This document shows positions 1-7,605 of a stretch of DNA of 32,306 bases, piece after piece. Position numbers and translations under genes: made by a program. The notes under the pieces are model-generated. The model ran no database searches, was not told the origin of the DNA, and saw only the letters and a program-made list of their open reading frames with translations. Source of the stretch: Oscillospiraceae bacterium (GTDB lineage Bacteria; Bacillota; Clostridia; Oscillospirales; Ruminococcaceae); the NCBI GenBank assembly GCA_022791945.1, contig JAAVZY010000037.1:1-32306 (forward strand). The letters are read 5' to 3'. Every line of letters begins with the position of its first letter. Within the stretch, counting starts at the first letter, position 1.

Positions 1-93
1 CAGGATATCTTCCAGCTTGTGCCGCTTATTTCCCCATTGCCTTCTTGGATCTGTCACTCCGTTTAGCCTTTTTACCAGTTTTTCTATTCTCAT
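1..93 (-). CDS. Transposase N-terminus, ISAs1-like (partial)
   Basis: Thirty-one codons are visible from ATG at 93 to the window edge, with no stop. The peptide contains the run DPR followed by KRHKLEDIL, which fits the DDE_Tnp_1-associated N-terminal domain of ISAs1-family transposases, where a DPR motif precedes a basic, His-containing segment and a hydrophobic helix. A sigma-A-like promoter lies so close upstream that the mRNA would be nearly leaderless, and no Shine-Dalgarno sequence is visible. The catalytic DDE core is outside the window, so whether the gene is intact cannot be judged. The gene is lower in GC than its neighbours, as expected for a mobile element. Confidence 0.55.
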   Translation of the reverse strand, partial: MRIEKLVKRLNGVTDPRRQWGNKRHKLEDIL

Positions 94-99
94 ATGCCT

Positions 100-128
100 A
101 TTTTATCACTTCTTCGTAGAATTGTAAA
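100..128 (-). promoter_or_regulatory. Promoter of the transposase gene
   Basis: On the minus strand TTTACA (128-123), a 17-nt spacer and TAAAAT (105-100) form a good sigma-A-type promoter. The -10 box ends only six bases before the ATG at 93, so initiation would be at or next to the start codon. Confidence 0.5.
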
Positions 129-170
129 TGCTGTTACCCTGCGGGAGCTTTTGGTGTGTCAGAGTGGGGG

Positions 171-201
171 AAGACCTCGAGGGCTCTGCCCTCGAGGTCT
201 T
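171..201. repeat. Solo A-module hairpin downstream of pfkA
   Basis: A perfect hairpin with 14-bp arms (AAGACCTCGAGGGC and its complement) and a 3-nt loop sits 31 bp past the pfkA stop. The stretch between stop and hairpin resembles the T module of the larger elements (CTCTGCGTGGCCGAAGGGAAAG on the minus strand in two pieces). It is the shortest member of the palindromic family and may also act as a terminator for pfkA, although no clear T-tract follows. Confidence 0.8.
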
Positions 202-232
202 TCCCTTCGGCCACGCAGAGCTCCCCCGCAGC

Positions 233-1309
233 TCAGTCGCCGAAGCCGATGCCCATTTCCTTTGCGGCCTGGACGGTGCCGCAGTCCGGCGGGACCAGCT
301 TGAGCTTGCCCGCCACCTCCGACAGGGGGACCGGGACGATCTGGCCGTTCTGGAGCGCCACCATACAGCCGAATTTCTTCTCGGCAATCAGCCGGGCCGC
401 GCCTGCTCCGAAGCGGGTGGCCAGCACTCGGTCATAGGCGCAGGGGCTCCCGCCTCTCTGGAAGTGGCCGGGAACCGTGACGCGGATTTCCTGCCCCAGC
501 TTCTCCCCCAGCTCCCGGGAAACCCGATAGGCAATGGAGGGATCCTTCATCTCCGCCCGGGCGGCCTTGAACTCCTTCTTGGAGAGCTTGGCCTCCTGCC
601 TGGAGATGGCGCCCTCGGCCACCGCCAGGATAGAGAACCGCTTCCCGGCCCTTTCCCGCCGCTGGATGCACCGGGCTGTCTTGTCGATGTCGTAGGGGAT
701 TTCCGGGAGCAGGATCACGTCCGCACCCCCCGCAATGCCGGCGTGGAGGGTCAGCCAGCCTACCTTGTGGCCCATGATCTCCACCAGGAACACCCGGCCA
801 TGGGAGGTAGCGGTGGTGTGGATGCAGTCCAGCACATAGGTGGCCAGCTCCACGGCGCTCTGGAAGCCGAAGGTCATGTCCGTGCCCCAGAGATCATTGT
901 CGATGGTCTTGGGGAGAGAGACTACGTTCAGCCCCTCCTCGCTGAGGAGGTTAGCGGTTTTGTGGGTGCCGTTGCCCCCCAGGACAACGAGGCAGTCCAG
1001 CTTCCACTTTTTGTAATGGTCCTTCATCTGCTTGACCTTGTCCACGCTGTTCTCGTCCACTACACGCATGAGCTTGAAGGGCTGGCGGGAGGTGCCCAGG
1101 ATGGTGCCGCCCAGGGTCAGGATGCCGGAGAACTCCTCCTGGCCGATGGAACGCGCCTCGCCCTCGATCAGGCCCCGGTACCCGTCCTGAATGCCCAGGA
1201 TCTCCACATCCTTGCCAAACTCCCCGTAGAGGCCCTTGGCAACGCCCCGAATGGCGGCGTTCAAGCCCTGGCAGTCTCCGCCGCTGGTCAAAATACCCAC
1301 TCTCAACAT
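233..1309 (-). CDS. pfkA: 6-phosphofructokinase
   Basis: Phosphofructokinase, cytoplasmic, phosphorylating fructose 6-phosphate to the 1,6-bisphosphate in glycolysis; 358 residues, in the range of group III bacterial enzymes. The ATG at 1309 is preceded by AAAGGAGAG; the open frame runs further upstream only through repeat DNA. Visible motifs are the N-terminal TSGGDCQGLNA loop (residues 8-18), the phosphoryl-donor loop GGNGT (111-115) and the catalytic PKTIDND (133-139, D137 as base). Gly114 in the donor loop points to ATP rather than pyrophosphate, while Lys134 before TIDND is the residue usual in pyrophosphate-type and group III enzymes, so the donor cannot be settled from sequence. The usual Asp of GGDGS is Asn113. 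It lies downstream of ppk on the same strand, separated by repeats. Confidence 0.93.
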   Translation of the reverse strand: MLRVGILTSGGDCQGLNAAIRGVAKGLYGEFGKDVEILGIQDGYRGLIEGEARSIGQEEFSGILTLGGTILGTSRQPFKLMRVVDENSVDKVKQMKDHYKKWKLDCLVVLGGNGTHKTANLLSEEGLNVVSLPKTIDNDLWGTDMTFGFQSAVELATYVLDCIHTTATSHGRVFLVEIMGHKVGWLTLHAGIAGGADVILLPEIPYDIDKTARCIQRRERAGKRFSILAVAEGAISRQEAKLSKKEFKAARAEMKDPSIAYRVSRELGEKLGQEIRVTVPGHFQRGGSPCAYDRVLATRFGAGAARLIAEKKFGCMVALQNGQIVPVPLSEVAGKLKLVPPDCGTVQAAKEMGIGFGD

Positions 1310-1359
1310 AAAAATCTCTCCTTTCCCCCACTCATTCCCACCAATCACCGCTCCCCTGC

Positions 1360-1582
1360 AAGGGCAAGGTCTTCGAAGGCTCCGCCTCCGAGCCTCCGCC
1401 AAGGGGGCGCACCCCCTTGGATGCCCATTACAGGTTTGAGGGGAGGGACGCCGCCGCGCACAGCACGCCGATTGGTATTGGGATAGCGGCGGCGTCCCTC
1501 CCCTCAAACCTGCGACGAGAATCCAAGGAGACGCGTCTCCTTGGCAGAGGTTTGGGGACGGAGTCCCCAAGGTCCTGCCCTT
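1360..1582. repeat. Palindromic mosaic element between ppk and pfkA
   Basis: The outer ends are inverted (AAGGGCAAGGTCT at 1360-1372, its near-complement at 1570-1582). Inside are an A-like hairpin, a B palindrome with CGCA centre (1399-1420), a long inverted repeat (1431-1512), a perfect 22-bp B palindrome (1523-1544) and the hairpin TTGGGGAC/GTCCCCAA (1552-1570). C and D modules are missing, so this is a variant or reduced copy. It occupies most of the spacer upstream of pfkA. Confidence 0.8.
1431..1512. repeat. 27-bp perfect inverted repeat
   Basis: Arms at 1431-1457 and 1486-1512 are exact reverse complements and enclose a 28-nt loop. The arm starts CAGGTTTGAGGGGAGGG. This module is not seen at any other locus in the window, and it sits between two B palindromes of the surrounding element. 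Confidence 0.9.
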
Positions 1583-1594
1583 ACAGGAAAGCAG

Positions 1595-3745
1595 TTACTG
1601 GCGGGAGCGGACGGGGTCCTCTGGTTTTTGGCGCACCAGTTCCACTGGGCGGCCTTCGGTCAGCTTGTCGATCTCCTTTGCCGCTGCCGCGGCGCGATCC
1701 GCAAAGACGCGGTGGCAGTTGACTGCCGCCTTTCCCCGGCGGCTGGCCTGCTGATAGGTTCCGTCAGGCCGCATATACCGGGCGTTCCAGTTGTCGCTGA
1801 GCAGCAGCTCCAAAACCTCTTCTACCCGTGCCCGCAGGGATTCGTCCTCCACGGGGAACACCAGCTCCACCCGGCGGTCCAGGTTCCGCTGCATCCAGTC
1901 CGCGCTCCCCAGGAACAGCTTGGGATCGCCTCCGTTCTCGAACCGGAAAATCCGGCTGTGCTCCAGCAGCTGGCCTACCACGCTCACCACTGTGATATTC
2001 TCGCTGATTCCCGGCACGCCCGCAATCAGGCAGCAGATCCCCCGCACCACCAGCTTCACCGGCACACCCGCCTGGGAGGCCTGGTACAGCAGCCGGATGA
2101 TCCTGGGATCCACCAGGGAATTCACCTTGGCCGTAATGCCGCAGGGCAGACCCCTTCCCCCGTTCTCAATCTCCCGCAGGATCCGCTTTTCCATAAAGTC
2201 CCGCAGGCCGTGGGGCGCAACCGCGAATTTGTGATACTCCGGCGGGCGGGAATACCCCGTGAGCACATTGAACAGGGAGGACGCGTCCGCCCCGTACAGC
2301 TCCCGGCAGGTAAACAGGCCGATATCCGTATAAATCTTGGCGGTGGACTCGTTGTAGTTGCCTGTGCCCAGGTGGAGATACCGGCGGATGCCGTCCTCCT
2401 CCTGGCGGACCACCAGGGCAATCTTGCAGTGGGTTTTCAGCCCCGCCAGGCCGTAGACCACATGGCAGCCCGCCTCCTCCAGGAGCTTTGCCCACTGGAT
2501 ATTGTTCTCCTCGTCAAACCGGGCCTTCAGCTCCACCAGCACCGTTACCTGCTTGCCGTTCTCCGCCGCCCGGATCAGGGAGGCGATGATGGGGGAATGG
2601 CCGCTAACCCGGTAGAGGGTCTGCTTGATGGCCAGGACGTTCTCGTCCTCCGCCGCCCGGCGGATAAACTCCAGCACGCTGTCAAAGCTCTCGTAGGGGT
2701 GATGCACCAGCCGGTCCCGCTCCCGGATGGCCGCGAAGATGTCCGGCTCCCCCCGGAAGGCCGCGGGCGGGGACACCGGACGCACCGGCTGAAAGCACAG
2801 CTCCCCGAAGCCCGGCAGAGAGGCGAACTTTGAAAAGAAGGTCAGATCGATGGGCCCGGAAACCGGGAAGACGTCCTCTTTTTTCAGGCGGAGCATCTCG
2901 GTCAGGAATTTCCGCAAAGCGGGATCGCATTTTTGCAGCAGCTCCAGCCGCACCGGACGGCCCCGCTTCCGCTTTTTGATGGAGCGTTCAATCTCCACCA
3001 TGAGATCCTCCGCTTCCTCGTCAATCTCCAGATCCGCGTTGCGGGTGATTCGGAAAACGCAGCTGGTGCGGATTTCGTACAGCTCAAACAGCTCGCTGAG
3101 GTGGGCGGTGATCACGTCCTCCAGGAGGGCGAAGGCCCGGCCCTCCTGGGCGGGGATCTCCAGGAACCGGGAGAGCAGGGAGGGCACCTGCACCACCGCG
3201 AAATGCTCCTCGGCCTTTCCGTCCGCTCCCTCATCCGGCCCGCCCTCCAGGCGCAGGGCGATATTCAGGCTCTTGTTTGCCAGCTTGGGAAAGGGGCGGC
3301 TGGTATCCACCGCCAGCGGGGTAAGGACGGGAGAGAGCACCCGTTCAAAGTATTCCCGGATGAACCGTTTCTGAGCCGCGTCCCACTGCTCCGGCTCCAG
3401 GAAAGCGATGCTGTTCCGTTTCAGCATCGGCTCAATGGAGCGGTGCAGGCAGGAGTACTGGCGATCCACAAAGACGCGGATTTTCTCCGTGAGCTGGGCA
3501 AGGAGCTTCTCCGGGGTCAGGCCGGACACGTCCGGGGTGGTATAGCCGGAGTTGACCTGGGCTTTGACCCCTGCCACCCGCACCATGAAGAATTCATCCA
3601 GGTTGGAGGCAGTGATCGCCAGGAACCGCAGCCGCTCCATCAAGGGATTCTCCCGGTCGATGGCTTCCTCCAGCACCCGCAGATTGAAATCCATCCAGCT
3701 CAGCTCCCGATTTAGAATCGGCGCTTTCTCTGCTGCTTCAGTCAT
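1595..3745 (-). CDS. ppk: Polyphosphate kinase 1
   Basis: PPK1 makes inorganic polyphosphate from ATP by way of a phosphohistidine, usually at the inner membrane surface. The 716 residues match the family length. The N-terminal NRELSWMDFN block, the KTHCK motif holding the predicted phosphorylated histidine (H439, matching E. coli H435) and a second conserved histidine in LLEHSRIF (H596, matching H592) are all present, as are the GTGNYN and SADWM signatures of the two phospholipase-D-like domains. ATG at 3745 is preceded by AAAGGAAGG. No ppx exopolyphosphatase gene is next to it. It is flanked on both sides by palindromic elements, so it is probably transcribed alone. Confidence 0.97.
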   Translation of the reverse strand: MTEAAEKAPILNRELSWMDFNLRVLEEAIDRENPLMERLRFLAITASNLDEFFMVRVAGVKAQVNSGYTTPDVSGLTPEKLLAQLTEKIRVFVDRQYSCLHRSIEPMLKRNSIAFLEPEQWDAAQKRFIREYFERVLSPVLTPLAVDTSRPFPKLANKSLNIALRLEGGPDEGADGKAEEHFAVVQVPSLLSRFLEIPAQEGRAFALLEDVITAHLSELFELYEIRTSCVFRITRNADLEIDEEAEDLMVEIERSIKKRKRGRPVRLELLQKCDPALRKFLTEMLRLKKEDVFPVSGPIDLTFFSKFASLPGFGELCFQPVRPVSPPAAFRGEPDIFAAIRERDRLVHHPYESFDSVLEFIRRAAEDENVLAIKQTLYRVSGHSPIIASLIRAAENGKQVTVLVELKARFDEENNIQWAKLLEEAGCHVVYGLAGLKTHCKIALVVRQEEDGIRRYLHLGTGNYNESTAKIYTDIGLFTCRELYGADASSLFNVLTGYSRPPEYHKFAVAPHGLRDFMEKRILREIENGGRGLPCGITAKVNSLVDPRIIRLLYQASQAGVPVKLVVRGICCLIAGVPGISENITVVSVVGQLLEHSRIFRFENGGDPKLFLGSADWMQRNLDRRVELVFPVEDESLRARVEEVLELLLSDNWNARYMRPDGTYQQASRRGKAAVNCHRVFADRAAAAAKEIDKLTEGRPVELVRQKPEDPVRSRQ

Positions 3746-3765
3746 GTGAAACCTTCCTTTCCCTG

Positions 3766-4338
3766 TTGTAGTTTCTGCGCCGGGAACAGACCTCGAGGGC
3801 TCTGCCCTCGAGCTCCTGCCAAGGGGATTAAATCCCCTTGGAACCCGTAATTTTTAAGGGCTTTTTTAGGGGCGGAAAAGGGGTGGAGTTGAGTCTGTAC
3901 AGACTTCCCTCTCCCTGCCTTACAATCAGTCTGATTCCCGCAGTACGCTTTTTTCGTAAAGAAAAAAGCTCCCTCCTGCGTGCGGGGGATTTCCCGTCCC
4001 GCACCGAGTTCCCTGTGCAAACGAGGATCGATCTTCCGATCGGTATGTGCGGATTGGGAACTTGGTGCTCCTGAGGGAATCCTTCCACCGCCGTCGTCCC
4101 GCTGGTCCGACGGCGGGCGATCGACCACGAAGGGAGCAGCTGCGAGGCAGGGAGTAAAAAGTCTGTACAGACTTGGACCCCACCCCCTCCACGCCCTTAA
4201 AAAGGCGGGAATCCAAGGGGAATCCCTTCCCGATGCGCCGCTGGCGGCGCATCTCAGAATTCGGCGAAGCCGAATTCCTAGGTGCGTCGTGAAACGACGC
4301 ACCGCAGAGCCGCGAGACAGCGTCTCGCGGCCTTGCCC
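3766..4338. repeat. Palindromic mosaic element, inverted copy with internal deletion
   Basis: This fills the gap between larB and ppk and has no credible gene. In order: degenerate T, A hairpin (3792-3812), B (3819-3841), C (3892-3905), D of the GC type (3947-3969), H hairpin about 4089-4117 with CCGCCGTCG arms, C (4159-4174), a shortened B, the three G hairpins (4232-4253, 4257-4277, 4282-4302) and an A hairpin of GCGAGAC type. Compared with the copy at 13028 it is reversed and lacks the E, F and AT-type D modules. Its right end touches the larB stop codon with no spacer. Confidence 0.85.
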
Positions 4339-5106
4339 TTAAAGCTCTGCCCCCCTCTTGGGGTGATTGATCAGGCTCGCTAGGTATCCTGCGCCGAAGC
4401 CGTTGTCGATGTTCACCACGCTGACGCCGCTTGCGCAGGAATTCAGCATGGACAGCAGGGCCGAAAGCCCGCCGAAGTTGGCCCCATAGCCCACGCTGGT
4501 GGGGACGGCAATCACCGGACAGTCCGCCAGCCCGCCAATCACGCTGGCCAGCGCGCCCTCCATCCCTGCCACGGCGACGATGGCGCTTGCGTCCATGACT
4601 GTTTCCATCCGGGAAAGCAGCCGGTGAAGCCCGGCCACGCCCACGTCATAGAGCCGTTCCACCCGGTTGCCCAGGGTTTCGGCTGTCACAGCGGCTTCCT
4701 CCGCCACGGGGATGTCGCTGGTGCCTCCGGTAGCGACTACAATCCTGCCCCGGCCGGTGATCTCCGGCTGGGGGCCGGCCACGCCGATCCGGGCCTCGGG
4801 ATAGTAGCGGAGGGGCTGTCCCAGCTCCTCCACCGCCTGGCAGTGCTCCGGCGTCAGCCGGGTAACCAGCACATTCCGCTCCCCGCGCTCCAGCATGGTA
4901 CGCAGAATCCCGGCAATCTGCGCCGGGGTTTTTCCGGCTCCGTAGATCACCTCCGGGATTCCCTGGCGGAGCCCCCGATGATGATCCACCTTGGCATAGC
5001 CCAAATCCTCAAAGGGGCTCAGCTTCAGCCGGGAGACTGCCTCCTCCGGGGAAAGGCCTCCGGCCTCTACCTGCCGCAGCAGCTCCAGCGCCTGTTCCTG
5101 GTTCAT
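4339..5106 (-). CDS. larB: Nickel-pincer cofactor biosynthesis protein LarB
   Basis: LarB carboxylates and hydrolyses nicotinic acid adenine dinucleotide to pyridinium-3,5-biscarboxylate mononucleotide, the first step to the nickel-pincer nucleotide cofactor. The 255-residue protein has the short N-terminal LarB segment followed by the PurE/AIR-carboxylase-like domain, visible as VVATGGTSDIPVAEEA and VAGMEGALASVIGGL with VPTSVGYGA near the end. ATG at 5106 overlaps the larE stop by four bases (ATGA), so the two are translationally coupled; an earlier start in the same frame would only extend into larE. No larC or larA is in the window. Confidence 0.93.
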   Translation of the reverse strand: MNQEQALELLRQVEAGGLSPEEAVSRLKLSPFEDLGYAKVDHHRGLRQGIPEVIYGAGKTPAQIAGILRTMLERGERNVLVTRLTPEHCQAVEELGQPLRYYPEARIGVAGPQPEITGRGRIVVATGGTSDIPVAEEAAVTAETLGNRVERLYDVGVAGLHRLLSRMETVMDASAIVAVAGMEGALASVIGGLADCPVIAVPTSVGYGANFGGLSALLSMLNSCASGVSVVNIDNGFGAGYLASLINHPKRGAEL

Positions 5107-5876
5107 GGCAGCACCTCCCCATGCCCTGTCTCTCTGGGCCGGAGATCCAGCAGGACCTCCCCATAGCCCATTTCTCTTAAGGACTGCTCCAGCTCTGCCC
5201 GGCATTCCAGGGCCCGGGCCAGCTGTCCGGCAGGCAGCTGAAGCCGGGCGGCGCCGTGGAAGTACCGCAGCCGGAAATCCCAAAAGCCCATCCGCTCCAG
5301 CAGTGCCTCTCCCTGTTCCGTTTGGGCCAGGAGCTGAGGGGTAATGGGGGTTCCGGCAGGGATCCGGGTGGCCAGACAGGCGTAAGCGGGCTTGCCGCTG
5401 GTAAAGAGCCCCGCCTCCCGTGAGAGCGCCCGAATCCGGGCCTTATCCAGCCCGCATTCCCGCAGGGGGGAGCGGACGCCCAGCTCCGCCAGGGCCTGCA
5501 TACCGGGGCGATCGCCCTGATCGTCGGAGGCGTTGGTGCCGTCCGCAAGGAGGGAGTAGCCGTCCGCCCGCGCCAGCTCCCACAGCCGGGAGAAGATGGC
5601 GCGCTTGCAGTAGTAGCACCGTCTGGGACCGTTTTCCGCAGCTTGGGGCAGAGCGAGAACGTCCAGCTCAGCCACGGTCAGGGGAACGTCCAGCTGCCGG
5701 GCCAGCCGCTGTGCGTCCTCCAGCTCAAAGCGGGGCTGAAAGGGGGACTTGACAAAGTAAGCGTGAACGTCGCACCCTGCGGAGCGCGCGGCGTAAAGAA
5801 GGTACGCAGAATCCACCCCTCCGGAAAAAGCCAGCGCCATTTTCCGGTTCTCCGCAAAAAACTTTTCCACAGTCAT
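5103..5876 (-). CDS. larE: ATP-dependent sulfur transferase LarE
   Basis: LarE adenylates the LarB product and installs the sulfur atoms of the nickel-pincer cofactor. The 257-residue protein shows the PP-loop SGGVDS (18-23), a CYYC motif (87-90) and the conserved Cys167 in KPAYACLATRIP, the position of the sacrificial sulfur donor in Lactobacillus LarE. Three cysteines in these positions would also suit the iron-sulfur type LarE; this cannot be decided here. The start at 5876 is chosen because GGAAAGGAG lies five bases upstream; a TTG nine codons earlier has no such site and falls in repeat DNA. It is the first gene of the larE-larB pair. Confidence 0.93.
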   Translation of the reverse strand: MTVEKFFAENRKMALAFSGGVDSAYLLYAARSAGCDVHAYFVKSPFQPRFELEDAQRLARQLDVPLTVAELDVLALPQAAENGPRRCYYCKRAIFSRLWELARADGYSLLADGTNASDDQGDRPGMQALAELGVRSPLRECGLDKARIRALSREAGLFTSGKPAYACLATRIPAGTPITPQLLAQTEQGEALLERMGFWDFRLRYFHGAARLQLPAGQLARALECRAELEQSLREMGYGEVLLDLRPRETGHGEVLP

Positions 5877-5900
5877 CCGGCTCCTTTCCGGCGCTCTCGC

Positions 5901-6111
5901 CAAGGGTCAAGACCTCGAGAGCTCTGCTCTCGAGCACTCGCCAAGGGGATTAAATCCCCTTGGAACCCGTAATTTTTGGGGGTTATGGGGCAAGTCTGTA
6001 CAGACCTGACCCCCACCCCTTTTCCGACCTTAAAAAGCCCTTAAAAAAGACGGGAATCCAAGGGGAATCCCTTCCCCTTGGCGGGAGCGCGAGGGCAGAG
6101 CCCTCGCGGCC
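5901..6111. repeat. Minimal palindromic mosaic element (A-B-C-B-A)
   Basis: The simplest full-ended copy. It has an A hairpin with CTCGAGAGC arms (about 5912-5935), B (5941-5963), the conserved CCCGTAATTTTT spacer, C (5994-6005), the TTAAAAAGCCCTTAAAAA spacer, B (6058-6081) and a second A hairpin of GCGAGGGC type. The centre between the two C-flanking arms is missing, leaving one C. The element begins directly after the TAA of the upstream trkA-like gene and ends just before larE. Confidence 0.85.
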
Positions 6112-6774
6112 TTAATCCGCCAGCTTCAGGAGGCGGTTTACCTGATGCAGCGCGTTGTCCATGGCCATGAACATGATGGTGTCGCCGCTGAAGAGCTGGG
6201 TATCGCCGCGGGGGATGATGGTTCGGCCCTGGCGGCTGATGGAGATGATAACCGCCATATTGGGGAGGCGGATTTCCGACAGGCGTTTCCCGTGGAGCTT
6301 GTAATTTTCAGGGAGCACCGCCTCGTTAATAGAGGCCTCCCCGTGGTTGATGGCCACCAGCTTTTTGATGTTCGCTGTGTCTACCTCGTGCTCCAGCAGG
6401 CGGACGATGTTGTCCGTGCTGCTGATGGTAATGTCAATGCCCAGCTGCTTCATGGCCTCCGCGTTTTTTGGATTGTTCACCTTTGCGATGGTCTTTTGCA
6501 CGTTGAACATCCGCTTGGCCAGCTGACAGCTGATCAGATTATTCTCGTCCTGGCCAGTGACGCTGATCAGCGCGTCGCAGCCGGCCACCCCCGCCTTCTC
6601 CAGGGCGCCCACCGTGGTTCCGTCCCCGCAGATAACCGGAACATCCAGACTGTTCGCCAGAAACGCGCAGGTCGCCTTGGAGCTCTCCACCATGGAGGGC
6701 CGGTAGCCATGCTCCAGCAGGGTCTTGGTCAGGTAATAGCCAACCTTTCCGCCGCCTACCACCACTATATTCAT
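6112..6774 (-). CDS. TrkA-family potassium uptake regulator (first of two)
   Basis: A 220-residue RCK protein, expected on the cytoplasmic side of a TrkH/KtrB-type potassium channel, where NAD(H) or ATP binding gates ion flow. The Rossmann glycine motif GGGKVGYYL (7-15) is followed by an acidic residue at the end of the second strand (E30), typical of NAD(H) binding. A C-terminal RCK_C domain covers about residues 140-220. ATG at 6774 has AAAGGAA upstream. It is a distant paralogue of the next gene, from which it is separated by a MITE, and the two were probably once closely spaced. No channel subunit gene is in the window. Confidence 0.9.
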   Translation of the reverse strand: MNIVVVGGGKVGYYLTKTLLEHGYRPSMVESSKATCAFLANSLDVPVICGDGTTVGALEKAGVAGCDALISVTGQDENNLISCQLAKRMFNVQKTIAKVNNPKNAEAMKQLGIDITISSTDNIVRLLEHEVDTANIKKLVAINHGEASINEAVLPENYKLHGKRLSEIRLPNMAVIISISRQGRTIIPRGDTQLFSGDTIMFMAMDNALHQVNRLLKLAD

Positions 6775-6800
6775 CTCTGCTCTCCCGTTCCTTTCCCTTA

Positions 6801-6961
6801 GAGCCTATTCAAGATCTCTGGGCAGAGCGCTCGAAAGGCGATTTTCCCGCACAGACAGCGTCAAAAATGCTCGGAATCCACAAAGGATTCCTCCGCTTTT
6901 TTCCTTGCTGTGCAGAAAAATCCCCTTCCATTCGCCCCACCCCGAGATCTTGAATAGGCTC
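6801..6961. mobile_element. MITE-1 with 18-bp terminal inverted repeats and TTA target duplication
   Basis: Perfect 18-bp terminal repeats, GAGCCTATTCAAGATCTC at 6801-6818 and its complement at 6944-6961, are flanked by TTA on both sides (6798-6800 and 6962-6964). Inside is a second stem (GATTTTCCCGCACAG at 6840-6854 with its near-complement at 6908-6922) around a 50-nt core (6858-6907) that recurs exactly, reversed, at 32224-32273. The right TTA is the stop codon of the neighbouring trkA-like gene on the minus strand. The 3-bp TNA-type duplication is the pattern of IS5/IS1031-group elements, so mobilisation by such a transposase elsewhere is an inference. Confidence 0.8.
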
Positions 6962-7582
6962 TTAATCCACCAGATTGGTGATGATCACCTTGTCTCCCTG
7001 GGAGAGACGGAGCCGCTGGCCCCGGTACAGCTCAATGGAATGATCCTGGTGAACAACGCCATATACCATCTGGCTGGGGGACAGCTCCAGATCCTCTGCC
7101 AGGGCCCCGTCCAGAGACTTGGGCACCTCCTCGGTGGCAAAGGAAATCGTGTGGGAATTGATATTCACAGACCTGGGCCTGTCCCGCTCGATCAGGGTGG
7201 AATACACCGCCGACACGGTCAGATTGGTGGGACAGACCGTATGAAGCCCCAAATGGGAAAAAACCTCCTCGCGCTCCGGATCATAAATCCGGGCCAGAAC
7301 GGTATCCACATGAAAAATGCTGTGGGCAAGCTCGCTGACCATAATATTGGTGTTATCGTCCGAGCTGACCGCCGCCAGGGCGTCGCAATTGGCGATGCCC
7401 GCCCGGCGGAGCACATCCTGATCAATGGGAATGCCGCAGGTCTTGAAGCCCTCGTAATCCTCCGCCAAGGCGTCCAGGTGCTCCTCGGAGCGATCCACTA
7501 CGGACACGTCATGCCCCTCCCGGCTGAGCAGCTCAGCCAGCCGGGCCCCCACCTTGCCGCAGCCAACCACCAGAATATTCAT
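6962..7582 (-). CDS. TrkA-family potassium uptake regulator (second of two)
   Basis: A 206-residue RCK protein with the nucleotide-binding motif GCGKVGARL (7-15), Asp30 after the second strand, and a C-terminal RCK_C domain from about residue 135. It would sense nucleotide and control a TrkH/KtrB-like channel together with its neighbour. It begins 23 bases after the ychF stop, so it is probably co-transcribed with ychF. Its TAA stop is the same three bases as the right target duplication of MITE-1. Sequence similarity to the other RCK gene is limited, so the two are old paralogues and not a recent duplication. Confidence 0.9.
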   Translation of the reverse strand: MNILVVGCGKVGARLAELLSREGHDVSVVDRSEEHLDALAEDYEGFKTCGIPIDQDVLRRAGIANCDALAAVSSDDNTNIMVSELAHSIFHVDTVLARIYDPEREEVFSHLGLHTVCPTNLTVSAVYSTLIERDRPRSVNINSHTISFATEEVPKSLDGALAEDLELSPSQMVYGVVHQDHSIELYRGQRLRLSQGDKVIITNLVD

Positions 7583-7605
7583 TTCAGATGCGACTCCTTT
7601 CCGCC

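Larger units (their letters stand above)
1..141 (-). mobile_element. Edge of an ISAs1-like insertion sequence
   Basis: This AT-richer stretch holds the start of a transposase gene read leftward and cut by the window edge. The likely element end is CAGGGT on the minus strand (141 to 136), after which the sequence becomes GC-rich and runs into the pfkA-side repeat. The family call rests on the transposase N-terminus; the other end and any target duplication lie outside the window, so the exact boundary is an inference. Confidence 0.5.

Noticed and set aside
3742-4342. Reading frames of 60-190 codons in the spacers, with recurring peptides such as FFTKKAYCGNQ, LRKKRTAGIRL and FFLYEKSVLRESD
   Set aside because: These peptides are the three frames of the same repeat DNA around modules C and D. 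They lack ribosome sites, occur in both orientations and shift frame between copies.
5877-5903. Upstream TTG start for larE
   Set aside because: It would begin in repeat DNA without a ribosome site, whereas ATG 5876 has GGAAAGGAG at normal spacing.
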